The notes under the pieces: model-generated
What the model was told of the DNA's origin: nothing
The model's database searches: none
What the model saw: the letters and a program-made list of their open reading frames with translations, nothing else
Part shown: positions 47,433 through 58,554 of the stretch, piece after piece
How positions within the stretch are numbered: position 1 is the first letter of the stretch
Layout: each line of letters opens with the position of its first letter
DNA from: Wolfiporia cocos
Taxonomy: Eukaryota; Basidiomycota; Agaricomycetes; Polyporales; Phaeolaceae
NCBI GenBank assembly: GCA_029448655.1
Contig: JACCLO010000011.1
Coordinates: forward strand, 1,178,001 to 1,242,000
Length of the DNA stretch: 64,000 nucleotides
Reading direction: 5' to 3'
Position numbers and translations under genes: made by a program

Positions 47433-48608
47433 CTACCTGATTACTCATAAGCCCCAGCCTGAGCCTGAGCTGGGCCCAAGCCAGCCTGAGCCATCAAGGA
47501 GGGCCCGGCTTGACATTTCGCTGAGCCCGAGCCCTTCAAAGCCGGGCCCAAGCCCCAGGCTTTGACCCGAGCTGTGCTTTGCACATCTCTACTGGTACAG
47601 ACATAAGCCATACTGTGAATTGCTTGTGCTTGCTGGTACCACTAATGGTCCTTCCCATGAGATGGCTGACCATACATCTTCACGGAACAAGAAGAATCAA
47701 GTGCGCCCCAGCTCTGGACAATCGTCCATGTCCGGGGCGAAGTGTGCCCACTTAGAGTCCAGCCTTGTGGATAATACAGGTACTTTATACTACTCTGTTG
47801 TCGTTAGCTGTTTGTGAAATATATGATATAATAAAATTGTTGACACGCTATCTCAAGCACCATCTGGTCTGCCTCAAGACTCCAGCAATAGTGCAAGGGC
47901 AGAAACAACTAATGCAATGGCACGCAATTCCGAGCTTGATGCACTGCACATTGAGGAACATGGCAGGACATCTGACACTGAGCAGGATGTGCCATGCCAC
48001 TCGCCCTATAATTTGCTGAGCAATTCGGAGCCAGACATCTTGTGTAATGAAGAGACTGGCATGCTGCATGAAGAGGTGCCTGAGGAGGGATTACCACATG
48101 AGGAGAACCTGGATGAGGAATTGGCTGACACGCTATGCGGCAGAGCATCTAGCGCAATGCTTGAAGATGGTCTAAGCCTGCCACGTGAAGATTCTAGCCA
48201 GGAGCATGCTATTGGCAACCATACTTTGCAGATCAACAACGACACTTATGCTGGCAACAATATGGACTTGCCGTCTGAGAACCTTGGTATTCCGGACTAT
48301 GCAGAGCCTCGTCTTCAAGATCTCAGGACTGCTATGAAATTTATTGATGCTCTACGACATGCAAAACTCGAGAATGACGGACTCCCCCCTGCTACTCTAG
48401 CTCGCCTACAGAACCCTTGCACCCGGGTTGAACACCTTGATGATCCAGTGTCACAAGCCAATTTCTTTTGCCTAGCCAGCAATTAGTGACTAGAGCCTAA
48501 ACCCTTATCTTATCTAAGTGCACGCCTATGCAGTCATGTCCCAAGACCCTGAACACCCTATCATGTGTTTCCAGACCCCCAGACACTCTGTGCCGTGTAC
48601 TTACACCC

Positions 48609-49009
48609 TGTCACAGAGTGTGGCACGCCGCCTTGTGGCGTCAGGTGATCTAGTAGATATGATCGTTAGATTAGATAGGGTAGTCACTAGCTCACATGGT
48701 TACACCTAGCACATGATGCGTTACGGTAGTTACATAGTTACGCCCTGCGCCTTACAGCGCATGGGCCCCCTTTAGGGCAGGTATACTATAAGTGATGCAT
48801 CATGTACTTAAGCTTAGCAGGGATGAGCCTTACAGCTCATCCTCTAGATTCTAGTCATTGGGCTTACGCCCCTCTGCTACCCTCCATGTGTGCACCTGCC
48901 TGCCTCATCAACCTTAGGACCCAGGGGCTGCCTCTGCATGGCACTCGACATGTTGTCATTATGTGCGCATGCACTTGGATAGGGGGCCACGGTAAGTAGC
49001 ACCGTGACA
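48609..49009 (+). mobile_element. Solo LTR with TSD CACCC
   Basis: It starts TGTCACAG and ends CCGTGACA, flanked by CACCC (48604-48608, 49010-49014). It is 401 bp with a promoter-like CATGTACTTAAGC near 48800 and a following stem-loop (GATGAGCC...GGCTCATC type). It is of the same TGTCAC family as the insertions further right. Confidence 0.85.
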
Positions 49010-49014
49010 CACCC

Positions 49015-50008
49015 ATTATAGGGTTACCTACATTATAATGGACTGACAGCTTACATAGTAACTATACAGCAGCCAAACATGTACAAACAGTAGAATAGCA
49101 TATATACTGGCTGACAAGCAGGGTAGCACCCCAGACTCGTCTTGGCCTTATACGCCTTAAGTAGCCTCAGATCAGGAATACACTTTCACGCGAGTCATAT
49201 TCCCCTGAGTAGTTGCTTGAGTTGTTGCTTGTGTCATAAGACGAGTCTCCACCCCATGTAGTGTTTACCCTACACAACCCCGGTGCACTAGGGGCAAAGT
49301 GCATCGTTCCTTCACCCCTGATTGACCTCGGTTGATCAGGTGTAAACGATTATCATACCTGTCACATCCCAGGGTCAAGGGATTTGAGTTCTGGGGGATA
49401 CACTTGTGAACAGTGTGTAGGGGACCTCTCCTACCATTGCTTCTAAGCTACTGGACCACTGTTGTGCAATGCGACGTAAAGGTCTTGGGTCTCAACCCCA
49501 CCACAGTAACTGTGTACCCGACGTGTAATAATCAAAGGCGTTAAGGGGCCCTGTGGCAGTTTACAGAGGCACTGGTCGTCTATTTATGGGCCTTACTGCC
49601 CCGACGATACATGCATTACCATGCCCCCGTTACTATACAACCCAGCGCTCCACAAGGCGGCTGAAGAGGCAGGAAATTGCCTATGTACTGTACCAGCACT
49701 TGCTGCTTATGGTAGCATTTTACACACCCCATCACATAGGTGGATAGTTCCCGTGCCCCTGGTATCCCGAATTAGCTTTGGGGCTGGATGAGGTTTTGGA
49801 GGCTGAGTTTACTTGCTGGCTTTGGGAAGAAAACCCCTTAGTGTTTCTTGGCGCACCTCCGAAAAGAGGTGGACTCAGTTTGTAGTGGATCGAGAGTTTG
49901 TAACTACCACCCCGATAGCCTCTAGAGGTCCCACAGTGGGCGTGTAGTGCTCTCAATCACGACTACACTTTTTTACATACACCACTTCACTACGTACGAG
50001 CCTAAACC
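49015..50008. other. Region upstream of the Gypsy gag
   Basis: Possible 5' LTR and leader of the Gypsy element: TGTCACATCCCAGGG at about 49371 resembles an LTR start, but no matching 3' LTR was found. A tRNA-like A/B-box pair is visible near 49440-49495 (TAAGCTACTGG ... GGGTCTCAACCCC). Confidence 0.35.
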
Positions 50009-51578
50009 ATGGCTCACTCCATCAACTACATCTGCAACCCCCAGCCCGAGGAGCAGCCGGCCCTGAACCCCCTCGCTCCACCCTCAGTACACACACCCAC
50101 CTTTGACATCCACAGCTTTGTGGACGACTTCGGACAACTCTCAGTGGCAGACAGCATGCATGCTCCGAGAGTGGTACAGGTCGCACCCATCAAAATGGCC
50201 ATATTCGGAGTACAATCCCCGCTGTGATCAGTCCCCACCGGAGGCACCGCATGCACCGCCACTGGTCCAGGTAGTGAAATGCTGTGTGACGCTTTCCACA
50301 TGGTGCAGAACCAGTTGGCAACCATCCACAGTGGGAGCCAACTAGGCCACATCGACACACCTCTTGCCATGCAGTGGGCATTCCTGCCGAATCCCATGGC
50401 AGTCGACTTCAGTGCGAGGTGTCAACAGGTGGTGACAGCAATGGTCCAAACAGGCACATGGTCCCAGGAAATGGCTGGACGATTCCTATGGGAAGCACAA
50501 TGGGTACAGGCAGACACTCTCCAAGCCAGAGATGTGGCCTCACAACACAGCCAGCACCCACCCCCCCGTAAGGTCCAATGCCTCACCAGCCGAGAGCAGG
50601 TTCAGGCCCATCAAAAACTGGGTGTGATCAGTACGTATGTACACTCCCCAATTGGTACGTGGACCTCGACCACTCCTGACCCCTCTGACATGCGGCAACT
50701 CCCAGCAGACGAATCCATTCCTGCCAGGATACATGCCCCTGGTACTCCCAGGCCCAACAGTCGCCATGGTCGCTCAGCAGGCCCGGGTCCCTCCATCAGT
50801 AGCACCACAGGCAGTGCATGTGAACACCTGGGGAGCCGCGCCTCTCCAGGGAACTTGTGCATCAATGTGGCGGCCCAAGAAACTGGAATCCTCGCAATGG
50901 GACATGTACTCCATGCTCCCAGAGCCCGTTCCGGACCCACGGTACAAGTCAAAGGTCAGGGAGCCCAAACCATTCACTGGCACAGGATTCATGGACTGGT
51001 ACATGCGGCTCAGGCTGTACATCGACGACAACGCCCCCCTCCTCTACACCGGCTCAAAAAAGGTAGGGGCGGCGATCTCGCTGATCCACGGTCCAAAGGT
51101 AGATTCCTGGGTAATGTCGTTCATGAGGGAGCACTACCTTGGAGGACAATGGCGCCTCAGCTGGCAATGGTTCGTCTGGGAACTGCACCAAAAGTTCGAC
51201 GATTCCGACCTGGAGAAAAAGGCAGCAGTAGCAGCGGAACGCCTTACCATGACACTTGGAAAAGGTGAGGAGTACTTCTAGGAGCTCAAAAGACTCCTGG
51301 GGGAGGCGAAATACGATCGGGAGAACCAGGTAGTTCACAGCTGGGTCACCTGCACCATCCCAAAGGACATTTACTCCTCGGTCCACCAAGCATTTGTTGC
51401 CACTACCGTCAACGACAAGTCGCAGCATGGGTACAATGTCCAGATTCCGGAGGATTACAAATCCTGGAAACAGGCAATCCTCTGGACAGACAACATGATG
51501 TGTCAGCTCTGGGATGAGGAGAAGCTGCGAACCGGCCAGGACAACAAGAGTACAGACAAGGGCAAGGAGCGTGCCTAG
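50009..51578 (+). pseudogene. Gypsy gag
   Basis: The N-terminus starts at 50009 (MAHSINYICNPQPEEQ) and runs in one frame through a TGA at 50225-50227. The frame changes near 50640. The capsid-like core contains KVREPKPFTGTGFMDWYMRL and FVWELHQKFDDSDLEKKAA, and is cut by TAG at 51279-51281 just before ELKRLLGEAKYD. The fold and the position fit a Ty3/Gypsy capsid. No CCHC zinc knuckle was seen in the following sequence. Confidence 0.7.
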
Positions 51579-52700
51579 GGTGGAACCAACGGCCGAGGAA
51601 AGGGCGAACTTGCTCAAGAGGAAGTTCCACTCTTGCAGCAAGACTCAAGCAGAGGCACCTGGCAAGGGCTGCACCAAGACAGCCTGGCACCAGCCAAACT
51701 GGCAGCCCCGAATCAATACTACCACCCCTGCCGCCAGTGGATCCAGAACCGCACAAACCTGGCAGGTCACAGACGGGAATGAAGCTCCCACGGTCCTGAG
51801 TGAGATACCCCAGGAGGACTTTGTCCAAATGGTGGCAGCTTGGGCCAAGGAGAACCCCAAGGCTGCAAAAGAAGCCGGGTTCGCACCCACTCAGGTAAGT
51901 CCCTCCCCCTCGAATTGCTTTTCAGTATTGGAAGTAGAAGAACCAGTAAACTCCAAAAAAAGTGACTCAGCTGCCACGGAGAATGACGAACCGGTGGATG
52001 GACTATATGGGTTAGAGACCGGGGCCCCGATATTAGAACCAGTATCTGTAACAGCCTTGGAGGCGCCTCCCACTGGAGCGTGGTGGGAGGCAAATATCAT
52101 GCTTAATTCCTCCAATATTAATGTAACATATGTTCCGATGGATGTAGACCTGGTAGTGACATCAGATATGGAAATGGCAGACACATCTGATGCCACTAAG
52201 AAAAAATCAAAAAAAGAAAGTGCAGTGTCGACGAACCAAGAAAAAGGTTGTCACGCTCGACATCTACCTAGACCACCCACGGGCAATCCCACCTGAGCGA
52301 AAAAGTGAAGGTGTATGATCTGTATTTGGCAGAGGAGGTCTTAGTCTCTAACAGGAGGCACATCACCGTGGACACAGGCATCATGATCAGGATGCCACCC
52401 GGTGTATATGGGCGCATTGCACCATGATCCGGACTCGCCCTCAAGGGAGTTGATGTGGAAGGCGGTGTAGTAGATGAGGACTACACTGGCCGGCTAAAAG
52501 TCATACTGAATAATCAGACTGGAGCAGATTATCAGGTCGAGTATGGGGACAGAATTGCCCAGTTCATACTCGAATGCAACATGACACCAGACACCAAGAT
52601 CGTCAAGTTGATCCGTGTAACCCGGTGTGGAACACAGGGATTCAGTTCGACCGGTGAGAAACTCAGGGGAAGTGTAGTGGTCATCCAGATGGGAAAATGG
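51514..52700 (+). pseudogene. Gag-pol linker and dUTPase domain
   Basis: After a linker rich in Pro, Glu and Lys (ending with the basic KKKSKKESA), the five dUTPase motifs appear in order. They are V-D-T-G-I (about 52368-52382), P-stop-S-G-L-A-L-K-G (52422-52448), GVVDEDYTG (52464-52490), GDRIAQ (52545-52562) and the P-loop-like RCGTQGFSSTG (52623-52655). These are the substrate-binding and catalytic signatures of trimeric dUTPases, which hydrolyse dUTP to dUMP. The catalytic Asp and the uracil-stacking Tyr of motif 3 are retained. The only break in the signature is a TGA where motif 2 normally has Arg (52425-52427), one C-to-T change from CGA. The domain lies directly before the protease, unlike lentiviruses, where it lies between RT/RNase H and integrase. 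Confidence 0.85.
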
Positions 52701-53200
52701 GGAAAGCATATCAAAGTACCGATCACTCTCCACTGCCCCGATGGATGTGCCCTCTTCACAAAGGCTCTCATCAATTCCAGTTCTACTGGATCGGTGATCA
52801 GTAAGTCCTACATGGAGGAACACCGACTTGAGCAGATCCCATTGGACCGCCCTATCAAGCTGTTCAACGCCGATGGATCCACCAACTGCATGGGGCTCAT
52901 GACGCACTATGTTGAGCTACAAATGCAGATCGACATGCACTTGGAAACCCACAGGTTTCATGTCACAGAACTTAGCTCTGCGGACATTTTCCTGGGCTTC
53001 GACTGGCTTGAAGACCACAATCCTTCCATCGACTGGAAGAAGAGACACATCACCTTTACCTGCGACTGCAAACATGAGCAAATTGAGGACGGTGACCATA
53101 TCTATTACATTTTTGCTGATGCATGGATACGAGACAGGGAAGAATGTAGAGTGGACATTGCTGAACGAATCCATGCCACAAAGGCAACAGAAATCACCAT
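52700..53200 (+). pseudogene. Gypsy aspartic protease
   Basis: Retropepsin-like sequence with the second conserved hydrophobic motif (ADIFLGFDWLEDHNPSIDW, about 52980-53036). The flap-side active-site segment reads I-N-S-S-S-T-G at 52770-52790, where D-S/T-G is expected, so the catalytic Asp is replaced by Asn. This domain is continuous in frame with the dUTPase. Confidence 0.75.
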
Positions 53201-53587
53201 CGTGACTGGCAAGACCATGGAAGCCAAGACGTTTGAGGAGGTTGTACCTGAGTACTTGCACGAATTTAAAGACATGTTTGAGGAAAAGGAATTCAACACA
53301 CTCCCAGGACGGCGACTGTGGGATCACGCCATCAAGCTTCTACCTAATTTGGAACTATACACAGGCAAGATTTATGCCCTTCCACCATGAGAACAAGAAG
53401 CCTTGGACGACTTATCAGAAGAACAGCTGCACATGGGCCGCATCCACCCATCGAAGTTGCCATGGGGGGCACCCTTCTTCTTTGTCAAAAAGAAGGATGG
53501 GAAATTACACCCTATCCAGGACTATCAAAAGTTGAACCAGATGACCAAGAAGAACAAGTACCTGCTCCCACTCATCACGGAGCTGCT

Positions 53588-53975
53588 TGTCACAGTACGC
53601 TGTGGCATGCCCCTGGTGTAGGTAACGTGACTGGTAGATAAGATATCGGACATGTCGTAGATAACGTAGGGGCATTAGCGCCATCACCGGTCACAGTAGT
53701 TACATGCAGCGTCACCTTAGTTACAGTAGTTACAGGTGCACTGACCTCTTGAGGGCAGGCACCTAGCTAGCGGTGCAGCATGTACATAGTAGTGTGATGT
53801 CTGAGGCGTACTCCTCAGACATACTATTCTCATCCTCAGGGCCAGTCCCTGGTATCCCCCTGACTGGTGTGCTGGCTGTGCCTCACCTCTATTCTGCTGA
53901 ACTGGTGTCTGGGCCTGTGCATAGTCTTAGGGGCCTACAGCAAGGCCGGTATCCCGGTAGGGAGGTACCGTGATA
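53588..53975 (+). mobile_element. Solo LTR with TSD CTGCT inside the RT gene
   Basis: TGTCACAG...CCGTGATA, 388 bp, flanked by CTGCT (53583-53587, 53976-53980). Removing it and one CTGCT rejoins the RT sequence (...PLITELL | NMLKCAKYFS). A CATGTACATAGTAG box near 53780 and a stem-loop built on GTCTGAGG...CCTCAGAC follow the family pattern. Confidence 0.9.
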
Positions 53976-54274
53976 CTGCTTAACATGTTAAAATGCGCTA
54001 AGTACTTTTCTAAATTGGACATTCATTGGGAATACACGAACATCAGAATCAAAGAAGGTGGCGAGGAAAAAGCCGCCTTCATCACTAATAGAGGACTCTA
54101 CGAACCATTAGTGATGTTCTTTGGAATGTGCAACGCACCAAGCACATTCCAGACTTTGATGAACAACATATTTAGAGACCTAGTCCTCACAGGGAAGGTC
54201 ATTGTATATTTGGACGATATACGTATTTTTATGGAGAACCAAAAAGAACACAGGGAAATCCTGAGGCGAGTTCT

Positions 54275-55903
54275 TGTCACGGATTTATCCGGGGTGTCCC
54301 CTCATATTCTTACTATTCAGAATAAAAGTCGTGCAGTGGTCGTACTATTGACCTACAGCACTCAGCACATCAGCCTCTACCACGCCCCAGTCCCTGGAAG
54401 GTGGTAGAAGATTATCAGATCATGTGACCTACTCAATTGAGATCATGTGATCTACTAACTTTCTAGATTAGATAGTGGGACTAGGTACCATCACAGGTGG
54501 CTATGTCCAGGTTACTATCTTATCTACATAAATAGTTAGTCGTCAACGGCCTCCTGAACAATGATGTCACCTCCTAAAAATACAGTAGTGACCTCATCTC
54601 AACTCTAGACCGTTACTGGTCTAGAATATGACTTCATGAGTTATTCTTAGCATGGCCCGGTTACCAGAGAGGTATTACATAGCGGCCCGCTGACTATTGA
54701 CATATGACACATAAAGCCATTTTACTAAGTCGGCACCTACATTACTGTGGCGCTATCATAACATAGAAGTGTCGCCATTACTGGCATTATGGCACCATAC
54801 CATGTGCACAGACCTCTACTTTAGGGTTACACCTATTGACTAGTAGATTAGGGTCTTGCATGTATATAAGCAGTAGGTCTAAGCGCCCTGAAGGCCTTAG
54901 ACTTAGCAATCTAAGAAGTACAGTGTCGTCAGAAAAATATTTTCTCTCGGGTTCTCCGGGCAGGTCTGGATGTGCCGGGATAGGCGAGGTGTTCGAGGGG
55001 TCGAGGTTGAGTAGTTTTACCGATTGAATGTAGCCTGTAGCAACCTAGAGCTGCGGCGGTGCGTCGAATAAAGCGGAAATACTAGAAGTTGACTCGAAAA
55101 TGTTTGTGTCCGATTCCCTAAGTCCTAAGCGTACGCCTCGAGTGCAGCCCTTCGTCTGACTTCGTATGGGTGGAATTCGATGATTTGCTCGTATCTACAC
55201 GTCGCCTAAATACATGGAGAGCCACGAAATTTTCTACAATATTTTAAGTGCCCTAAAATTTCGAGTGTGCACCCTACAAGCTAGACAATCCAGGGACGAA
55301 CCCTGAAACGGTGAAGATTATCCTGAAACACAAGCAAATTATTTTATGAAACTGATCACTTGTAGATCTAGGGTGGTGCACCGAGGTTGGAGAGAAAAGA
55401 CCTGAAAAAAACTATAGGAAGGCAGCCGGGGTTGGGCCAGACCTGGCTAGGCTAGAGAGCCTAGGGAAGCATCAGGGGGTACCTGTTTTGACTGGATGAG
55501 CAGCCAGATAGTGCCTGCAGGGCTTTTGCGACATTTCAGATTGTGTATGAGCCAGCAAAGGTTCACTGTACAAGCATGATCGAGGCCGATCACGATCGGT
55601 CGAGCTGTGGCTGAGCTACCTCAGATGGGCATTCTGCCTACCAGCTGGCTTTCTGTGGTGCGTTCTGCGTCGTTTTGGTGCGTGTTTGATCGCGTCCTGG
55701 TATTCTTACATGTGCTTAATGTCTGTGGCACATTTATATTGTAGCACAACAGACAAAATGCTTTGGGGGCGATTCCCTGTCCTTTCTTCCTGAAGACTCG
55801 CCTCTTGCTGTTTGACATGCGCCCCACTGGCTTATAGCCCTCTAGTTTGGGCTCCCCTTTGGACTCTGTGCCGGCAGCCTGAGACATCACTAGGATTGTG
55901 ACA
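54275..55903 (+). mobile_element. LTR-type insertion with TSD GTTCT inside the RT gene
   Basis: TGTCACGG...TTGTGACA, 1629 bp, flanked by GTTCT (54270-54274, 55904-55908). Removal rejoins the RT frame (...HREILRRV | LQVLHQNN). The TATA-like CATGTATATAAGC is near 54857. It is much longer than its relatives, so it may contain a further insertion. A minus-strand frame at 55890-55621 (89 codons) starts inside its right end. Confidence 0.85.
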
Positions 55904-56546
55904 GTTCTGCAGGTTCTCCATCAAAATAACTTGACTTGTAAACCAGAGAAATCAGAGTTCGAGAAATCTGAAGTAGAATACCTGGGACACATAATCTCTC
56001 ATGGGGAAATTCATATGGATCCCGTGAAGGTCGCTGCAGTAGCCGAATGGCCAGCACCTCGGAACAAGAAAGAAGTACAATCCTTCATTGGATTTGCGAA
56101 CTTCTACCAGAATCCCCAAGTTCTCGATGGTAGCATGCCCCCTGATCAACCTAAGCAAGGATGGAGAATGGCAGTGGGGCATGACAGAACAGGACTGCTT
56201 CGACAAACTAAAGAACATCTTTGTCACAGCACCTGTACTAGGGGTACCAAACGATGACAACCCATTCCGCATCGAGGAAGACTCTTCAGACTTCGCAACT
56301 GGAGCCTGCCTCATGCAGAATCAGGATGGCATCTGGAAACCCATAGTGTATCACTCAAAAACGCTACTACCAGCAGAACAAAACTATGAAATCTACGATT
56401 GCGAACTCTTAGCCATCATGCATGCCCTAGATGAATGGCGGCACTTTGTAATGGGTGCAAAACACCCTGTAGAAGTACTGACAGACCATAAAAACCTAGA
56501 ATACTTTAAGACTCCACAGAAAATCAATCCGTGACAAGCCTGGTGG

Positions 56547-58028
56547 ATGATGGAACTTGCCGAGTATGACTTACAACTCGTGCACATCCCCAGGAAGACC
56601 AATGGAAGGGTGGACGGACTATCCCGCCGAGGTGATCATGATGACAACAAGTATCACCTTGAAGGACAGATTGTCCTGAAGGAACACCTCTTCACCAAAG
56701 ACAGCGCAGAAAGGCTAAGATCCTCTTTCTATACCTTACCTCATGAAATCACCCACGAGGAGGTAAAGAAAAGGGTCAAAGCAGAAGCCACTCTCTATGA
56801 CAAGGAGGTAGAAGAAGGATCAGTGGACATGGCCGAGGACGGCCTATGCTACAGGAGGGGGAAGTTGATCATTCTGAGAGACGAGGAATTAATCGGAAAA
56901 ATCATTTCTTCATTTCATGACATGGTCTCGGCAGGACACCCCGACACAGAAAACACGTATACCGCCATTCACCGATTGTATTGGTGGTCAAAAATGCGAA
57001 ATGACATCTGCCAATACATCAAGGCATGTATCAAGTGCCAGCGTGCCAAGCCAGACCGCTTGAAGAGAGCTGCTCTGCTGAACCTGACACCAACACCCGC
57101 ACACAACTGGAAGAACATTTCTGTTGACATGATCATGGGACTCCCCATATCCAAGGGTCGGGATATTATCATTGTAGTTGTAGATATGAAATCCAAGGAC
57201 TATATTGTGGTCCCAACCACAACCAAGCTTACCGCCGAAGGTTGGGCCAACATATTCGTAGATAAAGTATATGCACAGCATGGACTACCAAAGAAAATAT
57301 TTAGCGACAGAGGACCACAGTTTGTATTGGACTTCATAAAGGACGTATACTGTAGATTAGGCATAGAAGGAAACCCTAGTACCACATTCCACCCACAGAC
57401 AGATGGGCAAACAGAACGTATGAACCAGGAACTAGAGGTTTACTCATGATTATTTATCAACGACACACATACCAACTGGCCGGACTTACTTCTGCTAGCT
57501 AGCTTCGCCTTCAAGTGTCATGCACATAGTAGTATGGGCTACAGCCCCTTTTACCTTACTCACGGATACCACCCATTTACAGGTGTGGAAGCACCAGAGC
57601 TGGAAGGGGGGGTGGAAACCACCAAGGATTGGGTCGCACATATGCACGAGATCAGCCAAACCGCTTCAAAGAACCTGGAACAAGCCAAACTTCGAATGAA
57701 AGAGTACTACGACCGGAAATGAACCAACCCTCACACGTACAACGAGGGAGACATGGTTTGGGTCGATGGGCGAAACATTACCATGAGAAACCCAACGAAG
57801 AAGCTTGATTCCAAGCGGCACGGCCCATACAAGGTCCTCAAGAAGGTCGGACACGGTGCATATGAACTGGACTTGCCTGCAGACATGCGTGGCATATACC
57901 CCGTATTCAGCGAAGTCCTATTGCTGCCTTACGTACCACCAGCCTTCCCCACTCAGAACCATAATGAACATACAGAAAGCAATGATGCTCGCAGGCTTCT
58001 CAGGATCCTTGCATCCAGAGAAGACTGA
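56547..58028 (+). pseudogene. Gypsy integrase with GPY/F module
   Basis: The HHCC zinc-binding part (SSFHDMVSAGHPDTENTY... CIKCQRAKPDR) is followed by the DDE core: D in ISVDMIMGLPISKG, D in IFSDRGPQFVLDF and E in TDGQTERMNQELE. The C-terminal GPY/F-type segment is RHGPYKVLKKVGHGAYELDL. Stops at 57447 and 57720 each sit where Arg would be expected. Beyond the stop at 58026 the frame continues with VELEVEWSDGTMTWERKHGL, which may be a diverged chromodomain-like tail, before the LTR at 58110. Confidence 0.85.
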
Positions 58029-58109
58029 GGGCGAGTCGAGCTAGAAGTCGAATGGTCTGATGGGACAATGACATGGGAAAGAAAACACGGACTGACTCCA
58101 TGGCAAGAC

Positions 58110-58554
58110 TGTCACAAAGTGACATAGGCGCACCCTTATATCCCCTAACACCCTTCCTATTGCCTAAGGCCAAGGTACAATGCCGACATGAGAGGTGGCG
58201 AGGCGGTGTCTCAGACGAGCGAGCTCAGAGGTCAAGCAGAGGGGGACTAGCCCCAACAACGAGATTAACAGTTCTGGGGAGTAAGCCCCAGAACGTCGCT
58301 ACTTAAGTACATGAGGACGCAAGGCTATTCTACTAGAGACCCACCCTAAAGGCAGGGTCTGTGCGCAGCGCCAAGCACTTCCCAGTCATGTGCTATGTTA
58401 TCTAAGTAGTGACCATGTGACCCTTCGCGGGGTAGGCTACCTGTACCGTTACACTACGTGACTTTGTACATACTGGGGCACGTGACTGTAACTACCCAAG
58501 TCCTTTGGTTCGAGACAGGGGGGGGGGTAAGACCTTCTTGCAGAATTTGTGACA
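58110..58554 (-). mobile_element. Solo LTR with TSD AAGAC near the pol end
   Basis: TGTCACAA...TTGTGACA, 445 bp, flanked by AAGAC (58105-58109, 58555-58559). The promoter-like box (CATGTACTTAAGTAGC on the minus strand, near 58310) shows it is inserted in the opposite orientation to the Gypsy element. Confidence 0.88.

Larger units (their letters stand above)
43142..47591. mobile_element. 4.45-kb non-autonomous hAT-like element
   Basis: The termini are inverted repeats: left begins TAGTGATGTGCAAAGCAC, and the reverse complement of the right end begins TAGAGATGTGCAAAGCAC. The flanks are a perfect 8-bp target duplication CTGGTACA (43134-43141 and 47592-47599). Both subterminal regions (43150-43297, 47447-47585) are GC-rich GGCCCGGC-type repeats. 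An 8-bp duplication with TAGNGATGTGC ends is typical of hAT elements. No transposase frame is present. The interior carries a RING-protein-like gene fragment on the minus strand, a nested hAT MITE (45979-46597) and a solo LTR (46726-47432). Without nested insertions it would be about 3.1 kb. Confidence 0.85.
43024..48486 (+). pseudogene. Zinc-finger transposon-type protein, split by a hAT-like insertion
   Basis: Exon parts are 43024-43141, 47600-47779 and 47879-48486; the rest is inserted DNA plus a 99-nt intron (47780-47878). The first part has a Cys-rich motif (WCNCLKYCKGG, then a TWYRH-type His), like the N-terminal finger of proteins encoded by Agaricomycete KDZ/Plavaka-type transposons. 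The last part is acidic and ends with the helix LRTAMKFIDALRHAKLENDG, which I associate with the same transposon proteins. Removing the insertion and one 8-bp duplication rejoins the frame across the site. The frame stops at 48486 well short of a full transposon protein. Transposon class is an inference, not proven. Confidence 0.5.
53391..56534 (+). pseudogene. Gypsy reverse transcriptase and RNase H (interrupted)
   Basis: RT blocks are split by two LTR insertions. WGAPFFFVKKKDGKLHPIQD and YLLPLITELL lie before 53588. AKYFSKLDIHWEY, FFGMCNAPSTFQTLMNNIF and the active-site YLDDI (about 54205-54220) lie before 54275. CKPEKSEFEKSEVEYLGHII resumes at 55904. A frameshift near 56105 precedes the RNase H domain (EEDSSDFATGACLMQ, QNYEIYDCELLAIMHALDEW, VLTDHKNLEYF). 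The frame ends at TGA 56532-56534, where Arg is expected before Q-A-W. Confidence 0.85.

Noticed and set aside
49371..50008. Defined 5' LTR of the Gypsy element
   Set aside because: A TGTCAC start is present but no matching copy exists at the 3' side and no clear primer-binding site could be fixed.
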